57,163 nucleotides of DNA from an uncultured Helicobacter sp. (GTDB taxonomy: Bacteria; Campylobacterota; Campylobacteria; Campylobacterales; Helicobacteraceae): assembly GCA_944325775.1 (NCBI GenBank), contig CALVBL010000010.1, positions 1 through 57,163 on the forward strand, written 5' to 3'. A program made the translations under genes and the position numbers. The notes below the pieces were generated by a model. That model had not been told where the DNA came from, made no database searches, and saw nothing but the letters and a program-made list of their open reading frames with translations. Positions 8,891-18,438 of this stretch are shown piece by piece (within the stretch, counting starts at the first letter, position 1; each line of letters begins with the position of its first letter).

Positions 8891-9592
8891 ATGAGACTAA
8901 GAGTGTGCGTGGTGAGCTTGTTATTTGCCACGATGACATATGCGGAGGAAGTGTATGCGATCTTTAACGCTCAAGCGATTAGAGACGCTAACCTAAGCCT
9001 AGGGAGCAGCGGGATCGTCACACAGATTTATGTCGATGTGGGCTCTGAAGTCAAGGCGGGTGATATACTCCTCACACTTTTTAATAAAGACCAAAGTGCT
9101 CAGGTGGATTCTATCCGTCAGACTTATCTTTTTAATAAAAAACAATACGAGCGTTACGAGCGATCCGGCGGCGCAGTGGATAAAAACACACTCAATAAAT
9201 ATTATGCGGATTATAAGCGGTACGAGGCGGATTTGGCATATCAAGAGGCACTATTAAGCAAAACCATCTTGCGCGCGCCATTTGATGGAGTGATCGCGTC
9301 CAAAAATATCGAACTTGGCGATGGTGTGGGCGCTAACAACACACAGCTTTTTCGTCTCATCAGCAAGGAAGTAAAAATCGTGCTAGAGTTTGATTTCAAA
9401 TACATTAGTAAAGTCAAGGTGGGCGATACCTTTGAATTCAGTGTCGATGGGATAGAATCTAAACAAGTAGCCGTGATTAACAAAATCTATCCTACCGCAA
9501 GCGAAAGTAACCGCAAAGTAAAAGCCGAAGCGCTGGTGCAAAACATCATTCCCGGGACCTTTGGCGATGGCTATATCAAAACCAAAAACTAG
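8891..9592 (+). CDS. hefB: Periplasmic adaptor of RND efflux pump (HefB type)
   Basis: The membrane fusion protein joins the inner membrane pump to the outer membrane channel. It is 233 residues, short for the family but the same size as H. pylori HefB. A signal peptide (MRLRVCVVSLLFATMTYA) is followed by a lipoyl half-motif (GIVTQIYVDVGSEVKAGD), a short helical hairpin, and the second lipoyl half (ILRAPFDGVIASKNIELGDGV). No lipobox is present, so it is a soluble periplasmic or peripherally attached adaptor. AAAGGAG precedes the ATG. Confidence 0.9.
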   Translation: MRLRVCVVSLLFATMTYAEEVYAIFNAQAIRDANLSLGSSGIVTQIYVDVGSEVKAGDILLTLFNKDQSAQVDSIRQTYLFNKKQYERYERSGGAVDKNTLNKYYADYKRYEADLAYQEALLSKTILRAPFDGVIASKNIELGDGVGANNTQLFRLISKEVKIVLEFDFKYISKVKVGDTFEFSVDGIESKQVAVINKIYPTASESNRKVKAEALVQNIIPGTFGDGYIKTKN

Positions 9593-9611
9593 AGCACACT
9601 AAGGATTCACA

Positions 9612-12600
9612 ATGTATAAATTTGCCATTACGCGTCCGGTTTCGACCTTGATGTTTGCGTTGGCTGTGATGTTTTTTGGGTTTTTGGCGGTGGTGAAGCT
9701 GCCCGTGTCGCTTTTCCCAAACATCGACTTCCCTATCGTGACAGTTATCACGACCTATCAGGGTGCAAGCGCGCAGACAGTAGAGACAAAAGTGACAGAT
9801 AAGATCGAAGAAGCAGTGATGGGGATCGATGGACTCAAGAAAGTGACTTCTTCAAGCGTGCGCAACACGAGTATCGTACTCATAGAATTTCAGCTAGAAA
9901 AAGACCTAGATGTCGCGGTGGCAGATGTGCGGGATAAAATCGGCACAGTGCGACTAGAAAGCGGAATAGATTCACCATCAGTGCGCAAAGTCGATACGGG
10001 CTCTGCGCCAGTGATCTCGCTATTTTTGACAAGCACCAAAGTCCCACCATCTGAAATGATGAAACACGCAGATAATATCATCAAACCTATGCTCCAAAAG
10101 ATCAGTGGCGTGGGTGGCGTGGAGCTGCGCGGGTATCGAAAACGCCAGATTAGAATCTACCCCGATCCTACATTAATGAACAAATACGGGCTTACATTCT
10201 CGACTATCGGGCGACTCATCGGACAGGAGAATGTCGAGATCGATGGTGGTAGGCTAGTGAGCACCAAATACGAATGGGCGATTACGACTGATGCCAATAG
10301 CTACAGCATAGAGGATATGGGTGAGTTGCGCGTAGCAGATGGTGTGAGACTCAAAGACATTGCTAGAATTGAAGATTCTATCGAGGAGGATAGGACCTAT
10401 GCGAGCTATGACAAAACGCCCGGCGTGATTTTTGAAGTCCAAAAAATCTCTGGGCAAAACGACATCAAAATCGCCGATGCAGTTAAGAAGGTCTTTCCGG
10501 AGATTCTGGCAGTAAGTCAGGATTATGAAGTACAGGTGTTTAAGGATACGACAGAATACATTAAAGATTCTGTTAATGATGTGAAATTCGACCTTTTGCT
10601 TGGAGCGATCTTGGCGGTGGTGATTGTGTTTGTGTTTTTGCGCAGTGTGAGTATCACGATCGTGGCGGCGCTTAGCTTGCCTGTCTCTATCATCGGGACA
10701 TTTGCGCTGATGAGCTACTTTGACCTCACGCTTAATATGCTCACGCTCCTAGCACTCACTCTTGCGATTGGTATCATCATCGATGATGCGATCGTGGTGA
10801 TTGAGAATATTCACAAAAAGCTAGAATCCGGGCTGCCCAAGCGCGAGGCAGCGTATGAGGGCGTGCGCGAGATTGGGTTTGCTATCATCGCGATTTCTGC
10901 GATGTTGCTCTCGGTGTTTATCCCGGTGGGGACAATGAGCGGTATCGTGGGGAGGTTTTTTCAGAGTTTTGGGATCACGGTTGCGTTAGCTATCGGACTC
11001 TCATATATCGTGGTGATCACAGTCATACCTATGCTAAGCTCCATCGTGGTAAGCCCGAAACACTCGAGATTCTATCATATGAGCGAGCCATTTTTTAGAA
11101 AGCTTGATGAGTGGTATGTGCGCACATTGCGCTTTGTGCTCTCACACAAGCTTATTGTGCTACTTGCTGTAATTGCTGTATTTGTAGGATCGCTATTTTT
11201 GGCAAGCAGACTTGGTGTGGATTTTATGAAAAAAGAGGATAAGGGCGAATACAATGTTTTCCTAGAAGTCGCACCCGGGATTAGCATGGAGGAGATGAAA
11301 AAACGCACAAGTGTGCTGCAAGATCTTATCCTAGCAGATTCAAGCACGAAGTTTGCGACCCTGCAAATCGGCTATAACTCACAAAAAAACATTTTCAAAG
11401 CCCAGATCTATACAAAAATGATCGATCGCAAAGAGCGCACCAAAGAACAAGGGCAGTTTGAGGTAATGGATAAAATGCGCACTCTCCTAGCCCAACAGAG
11501 TGCCGCAGAGGGTATGACGATCTCTATCGTAGAGGTTTCAGACTTTGGCGGCGGGGATAACTCACCATTCCAAATTGCAATCCTAGCCCCAAACGATGAG
11601 CTCCTCAAACAATCCCAAGAAAATCTCTACAAGCTCTTTGAGGAAAAGCTCGCTGGTAAAGTCGTGGGCGTACATCTCAACAAAGCCGACGATCAACCCG
11701 AGTATAGATTCCATATCGTGCGCGCCAATGCCAACAAATACGGCGTGAGCTCTGAAGAGATAGGCAATACCATTAGGGCGGCTTTTTCTGGAGAATATCC
11801 TGTGGGGTATTACAAAGAGCGGGGCAAAGAATACGACATTACCGTGCGTGTGCCTGATGGTGATAGGCGCGTGCTAGAGGACATCAAACGCCTACAAGTC
11901 AAAAATGCCAAGGGCGAACTGATGTTTTTGGAGGGCTTGGTAAAAATCGAAGAGACGATGACGCCCTCAACCATCACGAGATTCAATAGACAACGTAGTA
12001 TGACGGTGTATGCCTCACCTAATAAAAATGCGGGTGTGAGCTTGGGCGATATTTTTGCTGTCGTGCTAGATCCTAATAACAAATGGCTAGCCGAGGGCGC
12101 GAGCTACAAGCTACAAGGCGAAGCTGAAAATATGCAAGAAACTGTGCAGGCGTTTGTAGTGGCGATTTTGACGGCGATCGTGCTCATTTATCTAATCCTA
12201 GCGGCGCTGTATGAGAGCTTTTTGCAACCGCTTATCATTATGATTACCTTGCCACTTAGCTTTTCGGGTGCGTTTATCGCGCTTTTTGTGACTAATGAAA
12301 CCTTTAGTATGTTTTCCATGCTGGGGCTTATGCTACTGATGGGTATGGTGGGCAAAAACGCCACCTTGCTCATCGATGTGGCGAATGAAAAGCGCAAGGA
12401 GGGTATGGATACTATCGAAGCGCTGATTACCGCGGGCGAGCTGCGCTTACGTCCGATCCTGATGACGACGATTGCGATGGTGTTTGGTATGCTGCCCTTG
12501 GCAATCGCAAATGGTGCGGGCGAAGCGATGAAAAATCCCATAGGGATCGCGATGATCGGCGGGCTCATCATCTCTATGCTACTTTCATTGCTCATCGTGC

Positions 12601-12680
12601 CGGTGTTTTATAGATTCTTAGCCCCGCTTGATGATAAACTTCAAAAGCTTTATAAGCCAAAAGAAGGAGATAGATTCTAA
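9612..12680 (+). CDS. hefC: RND efflux pump permease (HefC type)
   Basis: The inner membrane proton-driven pump of the tripartite system, exporting hydrophobic drugs and bile-type compounds in related Helicobacter. The 1022 residues match RND size. It starts directly with the first helix (residues 10-28) followed by a large periplasmic loop with FPNIDFPIVTVITTYQGAS. The proton-relay acidic pair is in helix 4, GIIIDDAIVVIENI (about residues 390-403). A second set of helices starts near residue 845. AAGGA lies 6 nt before ATG. It ends the operon; a hairpin built of AGAWTCT motifs follows. Confidence 0.95.
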   Translation: MYKFAITRPVSTLMFALAVMFFGFLAVVKLPVSLFPNIDFPIVTVITTYQGASAQTVETKVTDKIEEAVMGIDGLKKVTSSSVRNTSIVLIEFQLEKDLDVAVADVRDKIGTVRLESGIDSPSVRKVDTGSAPVISLFLTSTKVPPSEMMKHADNIIKPMLQKISGVGGVELRGYRKRQIRIYPDPTLMNKYGLTFSTIGRLIGQENVEIDGGRLVSTKYEWAITTDANSYSIEDMGELRVADGVRLKDIARIEDSIEEDRTYASYDKTPGVIFEVQKISGQNDIKIADAVKKVFPEILAVSQDYEVQVFKDTTEYIKDSVNDVKFDLLLGAILAVVIVFVFLRSVSITIVAALSLPVSIIGTFALMSYFDLTLNMLTLLALTLAIGIIIDDAIVVIENIHKKLESGLPKREAAYEGVREIGFAIIAISAMLLSVFIPVGTMSGIVGRFFQSFGITVALAIGLSYIVVITVIPMLSSIVVSPKHSRFYHMSEPFFRKLDEWYVRTLRFVLSHKLIVLLAVIAVFVGSLFLASRLGVDFMKKEDKGEYNVFLEVAPGISMEEMKKRTSVLQDLILADSSTKFATLQIGYNSQKNIFKAQIYTKMIDRKERTKEQGQFEVMDKMRTLLAQQSAAEGMTISIVEVSDFGGGDNSPFQIAILAPNDELLKQSQENLYKLFEEKLAGKVVGVHLNKADDQPEYRFHIVRANANKYGVSSEEIGNTIRAAFSGEYPVGYYKERGKEYDITVRVPDGDRRVLEDIKRLQVKNAKGELMFLEGLVKIEETMTPSTITRFNRQRSMTVYASPNKNAGVSLGDIFAVVLDPNNKWLAEGASYKLQGEAENMQETVQAFVVAILTAIVLIYLILAALYESFLQPLIIMITLPLSFSGAFIALFVTNETFSMFSMLGLMLLMGMVGKNATLLIDVANEKRKEGMDTIEALITAGELRLRPILMTTIAMVFGMLPLAIANGAGEAMKNPIGIAMIGGLIISMLLSLLIVPVFYRFLAPLDDKLQKLYKPKEGDRF

Positions 12681-12736
12681 AATCTTTGACGATCCTTGCG
12701 GAGGATTCACAAGGAGATTTAGAATCTAACGCAACC

Positions 12737-12770
12737 TTAGAATCTAAATTCAAAGATACTTAGATTCTAA
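12737..12770. terminator. Bidirectional hairpin between hefC and the aldehyde dehydrogenase gene
   Basis: TTAGAATCTAA (12737-12747) and TTAGATTCTAA (12760-12770) pair perfectly over 11 bp with a 12-nt loop. The right arm contains the stop codon of the minus-strand aldehyde dehydrogenase. Both arms are copies of the window-wide AGAWTCT motif. Lying between convergent genes it could stop both transcripts. Confidence 0.5.
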
Positions 12771-14260
12771 AAACTCGCAAAAAACTTACACATCTTCTTA
12801 AAATCCACCCCAAAGAGCTTGTCTCTAAATGGTGGATAGCGCAACGGGATCTCAAAATGGTTTTCTAGCACGCTTTTTTGATGAGTAAAAGTCCTAAAGC
12901 TCTGCACACCATGATAACTTCCCATACCACTACTACCAATCCCACCAAATGGCAAATGTGGATTTGCCACCTGCACCACGCAGTCATTCACACATCCATT
13001 GCCAAAGCTGAAATTTTGCAAGAAAAATGCCCTCTCTCTAGAATCTCGCGTAAAAATATAGCTCGCCAAAGGCTTAGGAAGCTGCGCGCTAAATGCAAGG
13101 CATTCTGAAGTCTCACTAAAGGATACAATCGGTAAAATCGGCGCGAAAATCTCCTCTCTCATCAGCGGATGCTCCACATCACGTGGCAGGCTAAAAATCG
13201 TGGGTGGGACATAGAGACTTTGGGCATTGGACAAATTTATGCAAGATTGCAGGGCAGATTTACTATCGCTCATATCAAGGCAATCCGCCCTCATGCTATC
13301 ATAATGTGAATCTATATACTCCAAGCTCTGGTGCATAAGAGATTCTATCCGTGCGAAATGGCGCGCGCTGATGATGCGTCCGAAATTCTCACTCTGCTGC
13401 GGATCCTCCCCAAAAAATTCTCTAATCCATTTCTTAAGAGCCTGTATAAACTCCTCTAGCACGCATTCTTGCACGAGTAGATAATCCGGTGCTATGCAAG
13501 TCTGCCCGGCATTGAGGAATTTCCCCCACACCACTTTCTTAGCAGCACTCATAATATCCGCGCTTTTGGTGATGATACAGGGATTTTTGCCTCCTAGCTC
13601 AAGCACCACAGGCGTGAGATGAGCGGCTGCCTTTTGCATTACGATTTTCCCCACAGGCACACTGCCGGTGAAAAAAATCAAATCAAACTTCTCTCTAAGC
13701 AAAGATTCACCTACTTTGCTATCTCCTAACACCACTTGCGCGAGATTTGGCGGCATAGATTCGCTAATCAATCTCACAAGCAATGCCGAGGTGTGTGTGC
13801 TGTATTCTGATGGTTTGAGCAGGACGCAATTACCCCCAGCAATCGCACCTATGATTGGGATTAGTGAGAGATTGATCGGGTAATTCCATGGCGAGATGAT
13901 GAGCACGAGTCCATAGCTTTGTGGATAGATTGCGCTCCGTGAGCCAAAGTGGGTAAGTGGGGTTTTGACTTTTTGGGGACGCATAAGCTTGGGCAAATGT
14001 TTGATCATAAACTCCAGTTCCTCATAGACTTGGAGCAATTCTGTGAGAAAAGATTCACTAGGATGCTTGTGGAGATCTTTTTGCAATGCCTCTAGGATTT
14101 GAGATTCATACTTTTGGAGGGTTTTTTTGAGATTTTGGAGCGCGTCTAGGCGCTCCTGTAGTGGCTTATAAACCTTGCTGTATTCGCGCAAGGAGGCGAG
14201 ATTATTTGCCCACATATACTTGACGCGGTCGTGTGATACGAGTGGTTGGGTCTTTGACAT
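12767..14260 (-). CDS. NAD(P)+-dependent aldehyde dehydrogenase, class 3-like
   Basis: It should oxidise an aldehyde to the carboxylate in the cytoplasm; the closest look is the class 3 / coniferyl aldehyde dehydrogenase group. Visible landmarks: SPWNYPINLSLIP near 125, the general base in LELGGKNP near 220 and the nucleophile in NAGQTCIAP near 253. The full frame (497 residues) starts inside the 3' end of gltA, an overlap of 59 nt. A second ATG at 14215 would trim 15 residues and start at the usual family position; neither has a clear ribosome binding site. It probably depends on gltA transcription and coupling. The substrate cannot be told. Confidence 0.85.
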   Translation of the reverse strand: MSKTQPLVSHDRVKYMWANNLASLREYSKVYKPLQERLDALQNLKKTLQKYESQILEALQKDLHKHPSESFLTELLQVYEELEFMIKHLPKLMRPQKVKTPLTHFGSRSAIYPQSYGLVLIISPWNYPINLSLIPIIGAIAGGNCVLLKPSEYSTHTSALLVRLISESMPPNLAQVVLGDSKVGESLLREKFDLIFFTGSVPVGKIVMQKAAAHLTPVVLELGGKNPCIITKSADIMSAAKKVVWGKFLNAGQTCIAPDYLLVQECVLEEFIQALKKWIREFFGEDPQQSENFGRIISARHFARIESLMHQSLEYIDSHYDSMRADCLDMSDSKSALQSCINLSNAQSLYVPPTIFSLPRDVEHPLMREEIFAPILPIVSFSETSECLAFSAQLPKPLASYIFTRDSRERAFFLQNFSFGNGCVNDCVVQVANPHLPFGGIGSSGMGSYHGVQSFRTFTHQKSVLENHFEIPLRYPPFRDKLFGVDFKKMCKFFASF

Positions 14261-15485
14261 GCTCGATGAGCTGCGCGCACCAGCCGGGCATTCTACCTAT
14301 GACAAAAATAGGCGTGAAAAGCGACACAGGGATCTTGAGCGCTGTGAGGATAATCCCGCTGTAAAAATCCACATTTGGATACAAACCTCTTGCCTTGAAA
14401 TAATCATCACTTAATGCGACCTCTTCAAGTTTCTCGGCTATATCGCTTAGGCGATGATCCATTTTGATACCTTTTTTGTCTAGCTCATTTTTGAGGTGTT
14501 TGATGGTTTTAGCGCGTGGATCATAGCTCTTATACACCCTATGCCCAAAGCCCATTAGTCTAAATGGATCATTCTTATCTTTTGCCTTTTCGACAAATTT
14601 CGCCACATTATTGACATCGCCGATTTCGTTAAGCTGGATAAGCACTTTTTCGTTTGCCCCACCATGTGCCGCGCCCCATAGAGCATTGATCCCCGCAGAG
14701 ATAGCAGCGTACGGATGCGCACCAGTCGAAGCGACATTGCGCACGGTGGTGGTAGAGGCGTTTTGCCCATGATCAGCGTGGAGACTAAAGATCTTATCGA
14801 GTGCCTCGACCTCTAGCGACGTGATCTCTTGCTCACCCTTTAGTGTGTGTTTGAGTTTGCCATGTGGGTAGGCACGAAGCATATAGAGGAAATTCTCTAC
14901 ATACGAGCGATTAATATCTGGATAGATAAATGGTGCGCCCACCGAGTTGCGATATGAAAACGCCACAAGAGTCGTGATTTTAGCAATGATTCGGCGTGCC
15001 ATCACTTGATAATCTTCTTCTTTTTGCATATCTCTATGCTCGAAGTAAAATGTCGAAAGTGCCGCCACTGCCGAACTTAGATTTGCCATAGGGTGGGCAT
15101 TATCAGGGAAAGCTTGAAAAATATTCACAAGCCCTTCGTGCAAAAACCCTCTGTGGCGCAACTCTAGGTCAAACTCATCAGATTCACTCTTATCCTTAGG
15201 CAGCGAATCCGTGATGAGCAACTTGCACACATCGGTGAAGCGGTATTTCTCCACAATATCCTCGATGGGGATACCCTTATAGAGTAGCTGGCTATTTTTG
15301 CCATCAATATAGCTTATGGTACTCTTGCACCCTGCAGTGCTCCCATAGCCCGGATCGTAGCTAAAGATATTGGTGCGCTCAAAGAGTTTAGAAAAATCCA
15401 CCGCTTGTGGTCCTCGGTTGCAGTCGATGAGCTCAAACTCAAAACTTTCATTTGTTTGGTTGTTAGTGAGAGTGATTGTTCCCAT
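14202..15485 (-). CDS. gltA: Citrate synthase
   Basis: It condenses acetyl-CoA and oxaloacetate to citrate, the entry to the TCA cycle. The 427-residue length and N-terminal beta-domain (GTITLTNNQTNESFEFEL) are those of the hexameric type II enzyme of Gram-negative bacteria. Catalytic residues are visible in WGAAHGGANEKV, GFGHRVYKSYDPRA and the Asp of PNVDFYSG. The ribosome binding site AAGGAGG lies 6-7 nt ahead of the ATG. The 3' end overlaps the downstream aldehyde dehydrogenase frame. It is divergent from the CapA-like gene over 169 nt. Confidence 0.97.
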   Translation of the reverse strand: MGTITLTNNQTNESFEFELIDCNRGPQAVDFSKLFERTNIFSYDPGYGSTAGCKSTISYIDGKNSQLLYKGIPIEDIVEKYRFTDVCKLLITDSLPKDKSESDEFDLELRHRGFLHEGLVNIFQAFPDNAHPMANLSSAVAALSTFYFEHRDMQKEEDYQVMARRIIAKITTLVAFSYRNSVGAPFIYPDINRSYVENFLYMLRAYPHGKLKHTLKGEQEITSLEVEALDKIFSLHADHGQNASTTTVRNVASTGAHPYAAISAGINALWGAAHGGANEKVLIQLNEIGDVNNVAKFVEKAKDKNDPFRLMGFGHRVYKSYDPRAKTIKHLKNELDKKGIKMDHRLSDIAEKLEEVALSDDYFKARGLYPNVDFYSGIILTALKIPVSLFTPIFVIGRMPGWCAQLIEHVKDPTTRITRPRQVYVGK

Positions 15486-15611
15486 AATTACCTCCTTAAT
15501 TTTTGGTGTTGATGCTTAAAGTCTTACATAAGTTTCTAAATAGGAGGTTAAAAGATTTTTAAACTTACACACAAGTTTTTCAAAAAGTAAAGCTTTGGCT
15601 CTTTGGTGTGT

Positions 15612-15617
15612 TATAAT
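15612..15617 (+). promoter_or_regulatory. -10 box for the CapA-like gene
   Basis: TGTTATAAT, 38 nt before ATG 15655, in the gltA/CapA divergent gap. A gltA promoter on the other strand was not clear. Confidence 0.6.
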
Positions 15618-15654
15618 TGCACGATTTTCACACAAACTCCACAAAAGGGCGGCG

Positions 15655-16722
15655 ATGATACGGACACTCCTGCTGTGTATTCTCTGTGCAGCAAACCTCT
15701 GGGCGTTAGATTCACTAAAAATCGTTATGGTGGGCGATGCGCTCCTGCACAAAAGCGTGTATGAAGATGCGCGCACTGATGAGGGCGCATACGACTTCAC
15801 CCCGATGTTAGATCTCATAGCCCCACTCATCAAGTCCTATGATGTGAGATTCTATAATCAAGAAACGATCTTAGGCGGCACGGAGCTTGGGCTTAGCACC
15901 TATCCGGCATTTAACTCGCCCCAAGAGTTTGGCGATTCTATGCTTAAACTTGGGTTTAACCTCGTGAGCTTGGCAAATAACCACACGCTTGATAGGGGCG
16001 AAAAAGGCGTGCGCGCAATGCTGATGTATTGGCGCGATGCTGAATCTAAAAGGAGTGATCTCCTCACTGCCGGAAGCTATGAGAATGCGCGAGATCGCGC
16101 CACCCCGCGCATAATGACTAAAAATGGCATCACCTACACCATGCTTGCCTACACTTATGGGACTAATGGTATCCCAATCCCACAGGGCAAAGAATACCTC
16201 GTCAATGTCTATACCAAACAAATGCTCCTAGAAGATATCAAGGCAGTGCGCCCTAAAGTGGATTTGCTCATTGTCTCTATGCACTGGGGGATCGAGTATG
16301 AGCACGTCCCAAGCAATGAGCAGCGTGAGCTAGCGCGCTTCCTTGCTCAAAATGGCGTGGATATCATCATCGGCAACCACCCCCATGTAATCCAGCCCAT
16401 AGAAATCATTGATAATACTTTTGTCATCTATAGTCTAGGGAATTTCCTCTCCGGGCAAAAGGGCTTAGCCAAAAATATCGGTGCGCTCATCGGACTAAGC
16501 CTACACAAGACCAAAGAGGGCAAAATCATCTTTGATGATATTCAATCCGAGCTCATCTATACGCATTCTACGCAAGGTGCGCACTTCCGACTTTATCCAT
16601 TTAGCCAACTCACCCAATCACTCCTGCCAAACCACAAGCAGATTCAAAAAGACTATGAAGCGATTTTGTTTTCAGAATTTCAAACCTATCCCACCAAACA
16701 AAACAAGCTATCCAAGCCATAA
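15655..16722 (+). CDS. CapA-family (poly-gamma-glutamate type) metallophosphatase-fold protein
   Basis: The 355-residue protein carries a signal peptide (MIRTLLLCILCAANLWA) and the CapA/PgsA calcineurin-like fold: IVMVGDALLH near residue 23, SLANNHTLDRG near 104, SMHWGIEYE near 206 and IGNHPHVIQP near 240, which supply metal-binding Asp, Asn and His residues. In Bacillus the family belongs to the poly-gamma-glutamate capsule machinery, but no ligase partners are nearby, so here it is more likely a periplasmic enzyme of unknown substrate. ATG 15655 is chosen over an upstream in-frame start because of AAAAGGG and the promoter position. pyrB follows by 21 nt. Confidence 0.85.
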   Translation: MIRTLLLCILCAANLWALDSLKIVMVGDALLHKSVYEDARTDEGAYDFTPMLDLIAPLIKSYDVRFYNQETILGGTELGLSTYPAFNSPQEFGDSMLKLGFNLVSLANNHTLDRGEKGVRAMLMYWRDAESKRSDLLTAGSYENARDRATPRIMTKNGITYTMLAYTYGTNGIPIPQGKEYLVNVYTKQMLLEDIKAVRPKVDLLIVSMHWGIEYEHVPSNEQRELARFLAQNGVDIIIGNHPHVIQPIEIIDNTFVIYSLGNFLSGQKGLAKNIGALIGLSLHKTKEGKIIFDDIQSELIYTHSTQGAHFRLYPFSQLTQSLLPNHKQIQKDYEAILFSEFQTYPTKQNKLSKP

Positions 16723-16743
16723 CCCGCACTTAAAGGAGATTGT

Positions 16744-17694
16744 ATGCCACCACGTCACCTAATCCGCACAAGCGACTTTAGTACTCAAGAAATCATTACC
16801 CTTTTCCGCAATGCCCTGCATTATAAACAACTCCTAACCTCCAAAACCCCCACGCACCACCCGCTCAAGCACAAAAATGTCATCACGATTTTTTTTGAAA
16901 ACTCCACGCGCACTCTTTCAAGCTTCGAGCTAGCAGTCAAAAATCTTGGTGGTGATATTTTGCGTCTTGATGTATCGCGTAGCTCAACTTCTAAGGGCGA
17001 GACGATTTCAGACACCGCTGCTAATCTCAACGCAATGAATCCAGATGCCATCATCATACGCCACAAAAACGCGGGGGCGGGGTATTACTTAAGCTCACAA
17101 GTCAATTGTCCTATCATCAATGGCGGCGATGGTGCGCACTCTCACCCCACCCAAGCCCTACTTGATCTGCTCACGATTATTGAACATTTTGGGCTTGAAG
17201 AGCTACGCGCCACAGAGGATAGGAGCGATATCGCTCCTATCGCGCCCCTAGATTCTATCAAGGGCAAAAAAATTGCTATCGTAGGCGATGTAATAAACTC
17301 GCGCGTGGCAAATAGCAATATCGAACTACTCACGCGCTTTGGTATGGAAGTGATCTTGGTGGCACCACCGCATTTTTTGCCCACGACTACACTACGTACA
17401 AGTGATGATCTGCGCACGATCGCCAAAGAAGTCGATGTGATTATGAGCCTACGCACCCAGACGGAGCGACATAACCAAGTCATCTATGGCTCGCTCAAAG
17501 ACTACGCCTCGCGCTTTTGTATCACCAAAGAGATTCTAGAAGACAATCCCTGTATCATTCTCCACCCCGGACCCGTGCATCGTAACATCGATATTGATGA
17601 TGAAGTGCTCAAAGACTCGCGATCCAAAGTCCTTGATCAGGTCACCAACGGCGTGTGTGTGCGAATGGCAGCGCTTGATTTTCTCATTGTTTAA
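16744..17694 (+). CDS. pyrB: Aspartate carbamoyltransferase catalytic subunit
   Basis: It makes N-carbamoyl-aspartate, the first committed step of pyrimidine synthesis. The 316-residue protein has the carbamoyl-phosphate loop FENSTRTLSSFE (about residues 51-62), the HPTQALLDLL motif near 135, and ILHPGPVHRNIDI near 274. H. pylori PyrB shows the same motif set. AAGGAG sits 6 nt before ATG. It is 21 nt downstream of the CapA-like gene and probably cotranscribed. An insertion of about 12 residues (RATEDRSDIAPI) lies before the second domain. Confidence 0.97.
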   Translation: MPPRHLIRTSDFSTQEIITLFRNALHYKQLLTSKTPTHHPLKHKNVITIFFENSTRTLSSFELAVKNLGGDILRLDVSRSSTSKGETISDTAANLNAMNPDAIIIRHKNAGAGYYLSSQVNCPIINGGDGAHSHPTQALLDLLTIIEHFGLEELRATEDRSDIAPIAPLDSIKGKKIAIVGDVINSRVANSNIELLTRFGMEVILVAPPHFLPTTTLRTSDDLRTIAKEVDVIMSLRTQTERHNQVIYGSLKDYASRFCITKEILEDNPCIILHPGPVHRNIDIDDEVLKDSRSKVLDQVTNGVCVRMAALDFLIV

Positions 17695-17749
17695 GAATAT
17701 TACGCTCTTAGTGAATCTCTCAAACACTGCACCGGATTATAGAGAGAAT

Positions 17750-18373
17750 CTAGATCCAATCTAGCAAGATATTACTTGCCCCAAGCTTTGCTATACGCTC
17801 CTTTAGATGCGTGATTTTCGTATCGCCATCACTAAAAAACCGCTCGTGAGTCTCGCACGCAATATACTCGATATACTCATGCAGCCCCTTATCTAAGATC
17901 TTTTCCATGATCCCAAACTCCGCACCCTCAACATCAAGCTTGAGTAGATAGATCCTTCCATGCTCTTTAATGAGAGATTCTATAATCTCACTCACATCGA
18001 CTACCTCGACCTCATAGCTCTCCTGCGTATCGCGTGCATCAGCGATGATCCCATTGCCCTGCCCCACGATCCCTGAGCCATCTTGCAAAAACTTCGTGCG
18101 ATAGTTTCTCTCATCTACTGCTTTGTTATACAGCACCACATCGGGATTATTCGCGTATTTGTGTGCCAAGATCGCGTGGAGATAGATATTTGGCTCAAAC
18201 GCATAGCTCACTCCGCCACAATGCAAAATAATATCACTCACAAGCCCAGCATGTGCTCCGCAATCTAGGCATACAGGCTTATAATTCCCCCCCCCCCCGA
18301 AAGTTCTTTGCGGGATGTTTGTGTCAGCGTGTGAGATTCTATCCCTCCGATTCTTATCGCGCTCTGTGCGCAC
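17750..18373 (-). CDS. FkbM-family SAM-dependent methyltransferase with poly-G tract
   Basis: FkbM-type enzymes usually methylate sugar hydroxyls on surface glycans. The SAM-binding VCLDCGAHAGLVSD is near residue 34, and KLDVEGAEFGIME near 140 is the second family signature. The frame is translated as 207 residues only from a GTG at 18373. A better start, ATG at 18385-18387, is in another frame; with the G12 tract present it hits a stop 12 codons after entering the tract, but with 13 Gs it would read into the same enzyme as 212 residues. In that frame the sequence is open right back to the cydB stop codon. It follows cydB by 65 nt and may be cotranscribed. No good ribosome binding site is visible for either start. 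Confidence 0.8.
   Translation of the reverse strand: MRTERDKNRRDRISHADTNIPQRTFGGGGNYKPVCLDCGAHAGLVSDIILHCGGVSYAFEPNIYLHAILAHKYANNPDVVLYNKAVDERNYRTKFLQDGSGIVGQGNGIIADARDTQESYEVEVVDVSEIIESLIKEHGRIYLLKLDVEGAEFGIMEKILDKGLHEYIEYIACETHERFFSDGDTKITHLKERIAKLGASNILLDWI
18287..18298. repeat. Poly-C/poly-G tract of 12 within the FkbM gene
   Basis: Twelve Cs on the plus strand (G12 on the coding strand) fall inside codons for Gly-Gly-Gly-Gly near the start of the methyltransferase. Tracts this long are hypermutable by slipped-strand mispairing in Helicobacter and Campylobacter, giving on/off switching. Confidence 0.9.
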
Positions 18374-18438
18374 GATCTTGCAAACATTTTATAAAAAATA
18401 TCCCAATACTGCTTATTAAGTCTCTGTAGTGCTAGATT